Shown here in pieces: positions 32,748-40,870 of a DNA stretch of 46,408 nt (position 1 is the first letter of the stretch; each line of letters opens with the position of its first letter). The position numbers and the translations under genes were made by a program. Location: contig JABYQR010000340.1 in the NCBI GenBank assembly GCA_022592445.1, forward strand, positions 1-46,408, read 5' to 3'. Source of the stretch: Cytidiella melzeri. Taxonomy: Eukaryota; Basidiomycota; Agaricomycetes; Polyporales; Irpicaceae. The notes beneath the pieces were generated by a model that was not told the origin of the DNA, made no database searches, and worked only from the letters and a program-made list of their open reading frames with translations.

Positions 32748-34664
32748 TTAGGCACCCATCGCCACATCGTCCGCAGGCCCGTCTCCAGACAGCCGGCGGC
32801 GCTTCTCCACGTCGACAGCGGTTTTGCCATCGTACGTTCTTCCACGCTTGAGTATGTCGTGCGCAGAGAATTTGGGCGGGTTCTTGTCAAACCACTGTTT
32901 GCCGTCACGCTCGCCTGCGTGCTTGCTGTATGGACACTCCCGAGAGGATGGGGCGTGCTTTGTGGAGTCGCAGTTGGCACAGTAGACGTGATCGCAGGAT
33001 GTTCGTGCCTCCAAGGTTTCGAGGCGGGTGCGTTGACAGTCTGCGTGGACACAGTACCTGGGGTGGTCCGCCTCCAAGTGAGGGAGGGAGCATTTCGCGC
33101 AGAAGAGCTTCCCTCCTTTGCAAGTGCTTCCGGAGTGCTGCCAGTGCCAGCACTTGTCGCACAGGGGGATCCGCACAGTGATGTCGTGGCGGCACAGAGT
33201 GTGGTCGACCCCTAGGACTCGAAGCTTGCGCTTGCACCACCCGGCACTGACGGAGCTGTTGCGGTTGTCGTACGCAGCAAAGACGAACGTCCCGGAGCCA
33301 CCTCGAGGGTCGATCCAGAAAGGTTTGGGGGACTGGATGTGCGTCAGCACACATTCGGCAATCCACGGGTTCTCCTGCTTAATGGCGGCAATGATGCCTT
33401 CAGCGGAGAGCTCCTGCTGAGTAGCGGCGTTGTGGGTGCGTAGGGCTCTGACCGCTAAGCGTGTGATGGGGGTGTAGAAGTCGATAGTGGCTGACCGAGA
33501 CGAGCCTTGGGTGTTTGCAAGCCAGTCTAGCCCTTGACTGAGGTAGTCCCGGGCTGCGACTGTGGGTCGAGTCTGGAAGCGAATGTCGACGTGGACCCCG
33601 CCTTCGTGCCAGTGCAGGCCGCAGACTTCGTTGGCCTCTTCGCCATACCGGGCAAGCGTCTCCCGTGCCCATTCGCGGACATCCGGTTCGCTTCGACGAT
33701 GGGCGAGGTTGGCAATGGCGGATGAGAATACCACTCGCAACAATTTGGTGTGGTCCTTGGGCGCCGGAACATGGACTACCGGGGCCTTGACCTTTGCTTG
33801 GGCCGAGGCGTGCGGCTTAGCGGGCGAGGCTGGAGAACCTGAGGGGGGCCCTGCTGAAGCGGCAGGTGCTGCTGCGGCCGCTGCGTAGGACCCTTGCGGA
33901 ACTGGGGTAGGATGGGCTGGGGTACCTTTGAGGCGGAACTCAAAGGTGTTCGCAATGGCCAGGGCCGACTCCGGGGGAATGCGGCCTTTGCAGACCTTCA
34001 TGAGGGAGCTAATGGCGCTGATTTTCTCCCAGTCCCAGTCGCGTGGGATAGCGTATGGGTCCTGTACCCGCTGAGCCTCTGTGACCGAGGCCTGGCGTTT
34101 GGCAGGCTGTTCCTCGCCGAAGATGGCTGGAGTTGCAGGGTGTTTCTTGCCCTTCCCTCCGGCCGGTCGCTCGTCTGAGCTAGGCGCGTGGATAGAGGCA
34201 AAGATTCCGTTGGCCGGAGGAGGGTGGCCCTGGCCTTTGTGCCACTGGTCGGCGAGGGACGACACCTTTGCTGCGATGCCCGTAATGTGCTCCATCAGAA
34301 CAGAGTCGTTAGAGGGCACAGCTGCCTCGGCTGCGCTCAGCCGCGCGGTCAAGGCTTGAACCTGGCCCACGAGTTCGACTCGCTGCGCCTCGCGTTCCCG
34401 GACAATGTTGGGGAACAGCAGCCGGAGCTGCAGCTCCTGGCCCTGGATGTACTCCGCCCAGAAGGCGAACAATTCACCTAGGCGTCGGGAGAACGTACCA
34501 ACGTCAGAGCCTACGTCCGACGCGGCTTCCTTGATCCTGCGCTCAAGGAGGTCGTCGCCCAGCGAGATCATGTTGAATTGAATGGAGGAGAGCTGGTTCG
34601 CCGTCTTCTCTAGGAAGTCCGTGACCATTTCGGGCGTGGGGTTGGTTGCTAGACCGCTGGGCAT
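32748..34664 (-). CDS. LINE ORF1, gag-like protein with zinc knuckles
   Basis: ATG 34664 (MPSGLATNPTPEMVTDFLEK) gives about 638 residues. The frame stays open upstream to 35153, but that part reads like untranslated GC-rich leader. Residues 10-140 are predicted helical and may form a coiled coil (ERRIKEAAS, REREAQRVELVGQVQALTAR). The middle is Ala/Pro-rich. The C-terminal third has a compact domain followed by three Cys/His clusters: CDKCWHWQHSGSTC (CX2CX4HX4C), FCAKCSLPH-C and YCANCDSTKHAPSSREC. It binds LINE RNA to form the retrotransposition particle. It shares no visible identity with the gag ORF of the neighbouring element apart from the knuckles. Confidence 0.85.
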   Translation of the reverse strand: MPSGLATNPTPEMVTDFLEKTANQLSSIQFNMISLGDDLLERRIKEAASDVGSDVGTFSRRLGELFAFWAEYIQGQELQLRLLFPNIVREREAQRVELVGQVQALTARLSAAEAAVPSNDSVLMEHITGIAAKVSSLADQWHKGQGHPPPANGIFASIHAPSSDERPAGGKGKKHPATPAIFGEEQPAKRQASVTEAQRVQDPYAIPRDWDWEKISAISSLMKVCKGRIPPESALAIANTFEFRLKGTPAHPTPVPQGSYAAAAAAPAASAGPPSGSPASPAKPHASAQAKVKAPVVHVPAPKDHTKLLRVVFSSAIANLAHRRSEPDVREWARETLARYGEEANEVCGLHWHEGGVHVDIRFQTRPTVAARDYLSQGLDWLANTQGSSRSATIDFYTPITRLAVRALRTHNAATQQELSAEGIIAAIKQENPWIAECVLTHIQSPKPFWIDPRGGSGTFVFAAYDNRNSSVSAGWCKRKLRVLGVDHTLCRHDITVRIPLCDKCWHWQHSGSTCKGGKLFCAKCSLPHLEADHPRYCVHADCQRTRLETLEARTSCDHVYCANCDSTKHAPSSRECPYSKHAGERDGKQWFDKNPPKFSAHDILKRGRTYDGKTAVDVEKRRRLSGDGPADDVAMGA

Positions 34665-35309
34665 GCTGTGCGCAGGTTTGTGGGTAGTAGAGAGCAGAGA
34701 TGCGATAGACAACACTTGGGGCCGGGGGGGGCGTTGAGATTCACATCTGGAAGGCAGAGTCGAGGTTCTTATAGCGTCACACACTCGGTCAGGCAAAGGC
34801 CCAAGCAGCATGAAAGGATACAAAACAAATATATTGGTGACGGTGCAACGCCATCGGAGGGCCACACTGCGTGTAAGGAGGCATTGTACGCACCTAAGGA
34901 CCCTTTGTCCTACTGGGCCACGAGGGACCGCGCCCCGCCTCCCTGCCGCCTTGCGCGGCCACATAGCGATCCATCCCCCCAAGAGGCGGGGACGAATCCA
35001 AGGTTCCGCTGGCCGGACTGGTCCGGGCAACGGGGGTGATTCCGCACATAGGTGCTCCTCCTCGAAGAGGCGGGAGCGTGGGTGCCCAGAGGGCACAGCA
35101 GGGGACGCTGCGTTGTTCCCTCCGGCTCGGGTTGTTGCAGCGTCGGTCTCCACAAGACCTAAGCCGCAGAGCGACCTAATAGGCCTTGGGACCTCGGTGG
35201 AGGCGATTTTGGGGGAAGAGGGGGTTGGGGGTGGTGCGCGCGATGAATGGAATAGATTAGACGGTGCGGGCGCCTAACTGGGATGGTGGTGGTACGAGGT
35301 CAAGGTGTG

Positions 35310-35326
35310 TGCCGGTTTAACGTGTT
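35310..35326 (+). repeat. Target-site duplication, right copy (full-length LINE)
   Basis: Exact 17-bp match to 27815-27831. It marks the 5' end of the minus-strand LINE, so the element is not 5' truncated. Confidence 0.92.
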
Positions 35327-35961
35327 AGGGAAGTGGATTCGCACGATAAGGAGTTGAATGTCGGCGAAAGTTGATATTGAGCGAATATCGCGGGGCGGGC
35401 GTTAAAATGACCTCGTTCGACTCGGAGCGTGAAATTTGCACGACAAGGAGTATTTTCAACAACACGCTGAGTTCAGCAGGTGAATTTCACCGCTTCAGAC
35501 AACCACCATCCTCTCGCAAGTGAATTTATTTGCTGCGTTGAGTCTGTACGACGACGGAAACGACATTACGGCCACCAGACGGCGACGACAACCTCAACAA
35601 CAACTAACATCTCTGCTACTCACTACCCACCACTCACTGCTCACTTCGCGACAACCACCACTCTGCAACCACAACCTCGACTCTGGCGAACACATCATAA
35701 ATCCACACACCGCACTACCGTCTTTGGTTTCTAAAGTCCAAATATCACCCAACACCTGTTTTTCCCCCTTCCTTTCTCTAATCACTCATCTCCTTCTCTC
35801 CTCCTCGTCCAACAGTGCCAACGCCCCTGAGCCCATCACCCGCTAGGACTGAGAGCTCGCGACTAGATCCCAGGAGAGCTACTAGGGCCTTTCAAATGAG
35901 TATATGCGTCGCTTCTGTCCTAGTATTACATTGCTGACTCAAAACAACCACTCTGTAACCT
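35327..35961. other. Non-coding region before the Ser/Thr-rich ORF
   Basis: C/A-rich from about 35590 to 35830, like a fungal promoter or leader. An ATG at 35896 is in frame with the downstream ORF, but TGA and TAA lie between. A CTGAC branch-point-like motif at about 35936 suggests a possible intron, yet no splice pair keeps the frame. The start of the next ORF is unresolved. Confidence 0.4.
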
Positions 35962-36777
35962 TTGTCGGCGAGCGAGACAGACGGTCCCAGCTCTAATCCT
36001 ACTCCGCCACCTTCGTCGGTAAGTGAGAGTGATGCTCCTAGCTCGATCCCTACTCCGCCACCTTCGTCGGCGAGCGAGACAGACGGTCCTAGCTCAATCG
36101 CTACTCCGCCACCTTCATCGGCGAGCGCAACCTCTACAGACACAGAATCAGGAGGCCTCCTGTCCAGTATTGTGTCTGTACTTTCCAGCGTGTTTGACTC
36201 GCCGCCTCCTTCCAGCTCGCCGACCTCGGACAGTGCGACCTCGACCGTGGTGATCGCTACGATTTCTTCAGACACCGTCACAGACTCCCCTACGTCCATT
36301 ATAATCACTACGGCTACTTCAGACAGCGTCACAGTCTCCCCTACGTCCATTGGGGACACGTCATCTTTCTCGTCTTTCTCGTTCTCGATTCCCACCAGCA
36401 TCTCGATTCCTTTCTCCATACTCCCCTCTTCTGTTTCTGATGTAACATCTACACAAGCTTCATTGGCGTCAACAACGGATTCGGGAGCCCAGTCTCAGCC
36501 CACCTCGAACACGCAGACTCAGTCGAGCTCTGAAAGCCAGAGCCAGTTCACGTCTCAGACTGGTTCCAGCGCATCGACACAGACTGATTCAGGTGTCACA
36601 ACAGCGCAGGCTAATCGTGACGCAGACGCTACCACGTCCATCACACCCACGGGTATGCAAAACGGAGGTGTCGGCGAATTTCCTGAAGGTCTCACTATGG
36701 AGGAGCTGGCCGCACAGTTCCATATGTTACAAGGTGCGTCTCCGCTGTCGTGTGCCCACATGAACTCGCAGTCCTGA
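35962..36777 (+). CDS. Ser/Thr/Pro-rich ORF with tandem repeats, start not found
   Basis: An open frame of about 271 codons with no ATG at its head, so it is an internal exon or a gene remnant. The first 50 residues are three to four imperfect repeats of about 17 residues built on SETDGPSSIPTPPPSSAS (35962-36125). The rest is almost all Ser, Thr, Gln and Ala, like O-mannosylated cell-wall or surface proteins. It ends GEFPEGLTMEELAAQFHML, a better-mixed segment. A GTGCGT at 36736 may be a splice donor, so the true C-terminus may differ. No membrane helix or GPI signal is visible in this frame. I cannot assign a function. Confidence 0.45.
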   Translation: MSASETDGPSSNPTPPPSSVSESDAPSSIPTPPPSSASETDGPSSIATPPPSSASATSTDTESGGLLSSIVSVLSSVFDSPPPSSSPTSDSATSTVVIATISSDTVTDSPTSIIITTATSDSVTVSPTSIGDTSSFSSFSFSIPTSISIPFSILPSSVSDVTSTQASLASTTDSGAQSQPTSNTQTQSSSESQSQFTSQTGSSASTQTDSGVTTAQANRDADATTSITPTGMQNGGVGEFPEGLTMEELAAQFHMLQGASPLSCAHMNSQS

Positions 36778-36858
36778 TACTGTCATGGATGGCCTGACTA
36801 GCCCTTAATTTTTGCAATTTACCTCTTGTTTTTATCTGTAAAACTCCGGGCTACAACC

Positions 36859-38095
36859 TGTAACAGTTAAGGTTACACTCACCAGATAGTTGTTAAACTT
36901 GAAGGGGAGATAGTGAGATAGAGAGTAGAGTGTTGGTGAGAGTGAGTACTGGGGAGTACGAAGTAGTCCTTGATCAACAGAGTGGATAAGACTGAGGGGA
37001 TATGCCCTCAGTAGTGCCTCTATATATACATGAAGGGGAGGACCCCAGGTACTACCCTAAGACCCCTAATACCTACATGAGTAAGCGAAGTAATCTACCT
37101 TACTAAGCATGCCCTATGCCCTAGTGGTGCCACTTCAATAATCAACCAATAGCAATTGTCCCCATGACCTGACCCCATGACCCAGCTCCAAGACTAGACT
37201 TGTTCTAGCTTGTTCTAAGACAAGGCTAGACTTTTCCAGAAGGTTCTAAGAACTATGACATCATCTAATGGAATGTTCTATACTATGACATCATATTCCA
37301 GCAAGTTCCACAATGTTCCAGAGAGTTCTATCATGTGATACACAGATAAGGAAAGGAGCGCATCAGCGCATCAGAGACAGAAGGCGCATAAGCGCATCAA
37401 TTGATAGGCACTGAGAATAAGCGCCGGAATAAGCGCCTGATAAGCACCAGATAAGCGCTGGATAAGCGCCTAAATAGACGCTGGATAAGCGCTTGACAAG
37501 CGCTCAAATATTCCCAATAATACCGTTGCCTGGTAAGGCAAGTCTTGTAGAAACATTGAAAATCTGTGACACAACCTAGTTTCAATTCTCTCTGCATAAA
37601 CTCCTTTGCACGTCTATTAAGCGCCCGTATCACGTGGCTTAGACGCTCCACACGGTCACATTACTTGCTACTACGTCACACTGGCATGTGACTTAGCTTA
37701 AGTAAGACCACATGGCTACAAGCACATGGCTCAGCCCATAGCTAGGGTTTGACGTCATAGATACTGTCCACATGGGCTCCTTATTGTTCTTTCCTTATTG
37801 TTCTCTTTATGGAAGGTTGTTCTCACAGGTGTGGGAATGGAATACAATAGTTGGTCTCCTTTTAGATAGATTCTCTCACGGGTAGAGTTCTTGGCAAGGT
37901 CTAGACAATAGCTATTGTTCTCCTTTAGGTAGTTCTTTTGTTCTTCGTTCCCATGGCTTCTTGCAAAGCCTGCCCTCAACATGGTCTGTGCGCAGGTCCC
38001 TGAAGTCTATATAAGCAGCTACATGTACGCTCCTAGCCCCCATCTCGACCTCTTGGTCTTTACTGGGCTAGCTTTCTGAATAAGTTTGATAGCTG
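36859..38095. repeat. LTR-like relic region, borders unproven
   Basis: It begins with the near-palindrome TGTAACAGTTAAGGTTACA (36859-36877), a usual form of LTR end. It contains a tandem array (37358-37506), repeated TTCTA/TTCCA-type words at 37200-37340 and, near its right end, TATATAAG at 38008-38015 followed by a C/T-rich stretch. A second TATA-like run lies at 37021-37029. Together these suggest one or two overlapping solo LTRs. I could not find a matching right border or TSD, so the call is tentative. No coding potential. Confidence 0.35.
37358..37506 (+). repeat. Degenerate tandem array of GCGC-centred short repeats
   Basis: First GCGCATCA units (37358-37400), then about nine units of the form GGATAAGCGCCT spaced 10-12 bp apart (37410-37506). 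Many contain AGCGCT or GGCGCT cores that are partly palindromic. The periodicity is read by eye. Confidence 0.7.
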
Positions 38096-38317
38096 GTGAA
38101 CGCATCGTGCTTCACGCCTGCCACCACCTCCTCGTCGTCATCCACACCGTGTCCCTGTTTGTCACGTTGAGCCCTGTCTCCGTGTCAGATACATATGTGC
38201 GTTGTACAGCCCAGATAACACGGTTCACGGCGCCGACCACACATGACGCAGGCGCTGCCATCATCAACACGCAGCGCCTTGTGTTACCCTCACTCACATG
38301 CGCTCCAAACTCCGTCC

Positions 38318-38778
38318 CCAAGCCGAAAGGGAGTGCTGGTGGTGGCCAGCGCGGATACCATCTGAAGGCGGCCATGGGCCTCACTGGGCACGAAGGGGCA
38401 AAAAATAATAATATGATATTGGTACGTCGCGCGCGCGTTTCGTCATCGTTGCAACGTTTGCTGATGTTTCACTCTAGGCAACTGTGCGCGAGCTTGTGCA
38501 CGCTGCACAGTTGGACCTCTCGCGTCCTTACCGCTGTGTCAGTGCCGAGGATTTAAGCAAGATCTTTGTGTCGGTAAGTACGCATCCTTCTGTTCATCAT
38601 TGTATGACCCTGACTCAATCTATACGCTCGTTGCATTCACTCATACCTTGAGCGCTTCAAGGGCGATTGGGCGACAGCGGCCATTGTGAAGCAGTTCATG
38701 AGTAGTGCTCGTTGCTACGGCAAACAGATGCAATACTTTGGACAGGCCGATGACAACTGCAATTCCAACGTCATGTAG
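38318..38778 (+). pseudogene. Fragment of an uncharacterised repeat-associated basidiomycete gene
   Basis: Three exon-like pieces keep one continuous protein style. The first, to 38421, reads GGGQRGYHLKAAMGLTGHEG. The second, 38478-38573, reads TVRELVHAAQLDLSRPYRC after a good acceptor and ends at a GTAAGT donor. The third, about 38651-38778, reads LERFKGDWATAAIVKQFMSS to a stop. I recall RFKGDWATA-type sequences from multi-copy basidiomycete proteins of unknown role. No acceptor AG precedes the third piece and no start is seen. It is most likely a broken copy. Confidence 0.5.
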
Positions 38779-39541
38779 CGAAGTTGTCCGAGTCGTCCGT
38801 GTCCGCTACCCTATCTTTTCGCTGTTGTAGCAGTAGAAAATATAATTGATGTTTTGCCTGCTTTACTGCTGAATTTACACATAAGGTCTGACCGACTTTT
38901 GGGCCATATCCTGCAATAGCTACGTGTCTAAATTCACAAGATAATATGTTGAAGGAACCAGGTTAAATTATTGCTTGAAAAGCTGGTGAATTCACGCTCG
39001 TGTCTATCAGGTGAATATGTCGGGCGAAAGCCGCAATCTATCGTGCGAACTTCTACTGTTGTTTTCGTGCGTCATTCGGGGGTCACAACTCGATTAACTG
39101 CTCAAAATCCTCGTTCGTTAGGGGCATTTTCACGCTTGTACGTCAAGCAAAAATACCCTGTGATGAACGACACAGTGTGAAAAAGCAAGAGAACATTCAC
39201 CAGATCAATAAGTATACTCGTCGCAGCTGCGCTGATAAATATAGGGGTGTGGGGGAAGTTTCTACGTCGAGAAAGGTATGTGGAAGGAACTTTGAATTTG
39301 AACGTCGCCCAAGGTGAGGTGTGTTTAGCAATAATGTGAACAAAAATGGTCACGCCCCTGCAACCCAGATCTGAGTATACGTAGGTGAACGAGAAAAGGA
39401 AGGAAAAAAAAAATACATTAGCGGGATTGTATATGATACCCCAACAATACAACATAGGAGCGGATATCTGTACTAGACAAGGAAGAGAAAGAATACTGCG
39501 ACACGATGCATGTTGTCACCCACTCACACCCACTGCTGAGT
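38779..39541. other. AT-rich non-coding region
   Basis: I see no gene, RNA or repeat with clear structure. An A-rich run lies at about 39397-39416. Confidence 0.4.
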
Positions 39542-40670
39542 TCACGCAGTACGTAGACGTAATGGGTGCGCGGTGATCATACCAGCTAGTTCGAGACTAT
39601 AGGACAAAGCAGGGGTACCCGCGGGTGGATCGATGTACATCTTCAAGCGCACACCAGCTCTAAACTTTTGGGCATCTTTCTCCTGGACACCCGTTGCCTC
39701 CAGCGCGGCTTCGTCCATTGTGATCACGTCCATCCTGGTCAAGTCTTTATTGTTCGGCGGGCACTTGTGCCGCTTCAAGCTCCTGAATTACGTACGCCCG
39801 TCTTCCAACTCCTCACTCTTTCCATCGCGTGTAGGGTTTGAGAACGTGAAGTCAGGAAAGCGCGACACGTACGAGCGGCCATTGCGAGCACTGCCTTGAA
39901 GACTTGTAGCGTCGGTGTTCATGCGGAGCCCGTTCAAGCCGTTCAAGGAAGAACTGACCCTGGCAAGCGGTTGTATCAATTCATTGGGAAGATCTGTGAT
40001 ACCTGGAATGGAGTTTGCGCCATTCCACTTGTTCAACTTGGAAGCGGAAGCGTTGAAGTTCTGTTGGGTATTTCGATCCTTCACGCGCATTAGCATTGAA
40101 GGCGTTGTAATCATGCTCGTCCAGCTGTCGCCGACGGCAAACAGCCCATCATTAAGGGTGTGAGAAGACTTGAATGTGTTGTCATTACCGGAGAAAGCAG
40201 TGCTTTGGGTGCGTGAACTAATGTTCGGCAAAGGAACAGTCAGCTCCTGATTGCTAAGGGGCAAAGAGCGCTCGTCTACCTGGCCCAACCAATTGGTTCC
40301 CCAAGTGTACCCATCGCCGACAATGGAGCCCAGAATGGGAGAAAGAATGCTGCTCGATGCATTACTGGCCTTCATCTTTGCGCGCTGCTCAGCAAAAGTA
40401 GCTGTAGCATCCTGATTTATGGTAGCAGAATCAGGAAAGTTTCAGAAGCTCGCCAGAACTTGAAGGAGGTTTAGCATCAGAGACTCCTCTTGTGCGAGGA
40501 GAGGTAGGGTGCGTGCCCTGCGTTGCGGTGTTTGTTGCCGGTCCCATCGAGGCATGCGAGTCGGGAGACCTGCCGTTGGTAGGAACCGCAGAAGGAGTAG
40601 GGCTGGGAGAGCGAAGGGAATGGGCACCAGCCGAAAGTGATACAAAGCCAGACTCCTACCCAGTCGCCGT
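39542..40670 (-). pseudogene. VTS1: VTS1-like (Smaug-type SAM) RNA-binding protein, pseudogene fragment
   Basis: The minus strand keeps the order of fungal VTS1: a Ser/Pro/Thr-rich part (PSAVPTNGRSPDSHAS), then FAEQRAKMKASN, SILSPILGSIVGDG, WLGQVDERSL, LNDGLFAVGDSWTSMITTPS and KLNKWNGANSIPGI. The SAM helix follows (SLKRHKCPPNNKDLTRMDVITMDEAALEATGV). It is broken by a frameshift near 40445, a TGA at 40444-40442 and a TAA at 39790-39788, just where the SAM domain begins (a conserved Trp-Leu is lost). The SAM sequence is also degenerate: GVAALGARRK of the family is replaced. VTS1 binds hairpin mRNAs and recruits deadenylase. This copy cannot. An intact gene is expected elsewhere. Confidence 0.7.
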
Positions 40671-40870
40671 CGGTCGGGAGAGTAGAAGATATGCTGGGTC
40701 TCGAGGGTATTTGGTTGTGTTTTTTGTAGTACCATTTTAGGAGATCCATCAATTTAACACGTGCTTATTCTCCCAACCTTAATTCTACTTCCCTCCCTCC
40801 GACGACTGGCTTCTAACAACTGTAAACAAAGATAGCCGCCTCGGCCGGCACAGTCGGAATTATAAGTAAA

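Larger units (their letters stand above)
27832..35309 (-). mobile_element. Full-length Tad1/I-like LINE retrotransposon
   Basis: About 7.5 kb on the minus strand between perfect 17-bp TSDs. From its 5' end it has a GC-rich leader (35309-34665), ORF1 gag (34664-32748), a 31-nt gap, ORF2 pol (32716-28036), a 3' UTR and a long poly(A), seen as poly(T) at 27832-27875. Order and domains (zinc-knuckle gag, apurinic endonuclease, RT, RNase H, C-terminal CCHC) fit the Tad1 group of fungi, but clade assignment needs a tree. Intact TSDs and near-complete frames say the insertion is young. The frameshift in ORF2 may have silenced it. Confidence 0.88.

Noticed and set aside
37358..37506. CRISPR-like array
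   Set aside because: Units are 8-12 bp, contiguous and degenerate with no spacers, in a eukaryotic genome.
36859..38095. Firm call of one complete solo LTR
   Set aside because: No matching right terminus or target duplication to pair with CAACC before 36859, and two TATA-like runs point to more than one relic.
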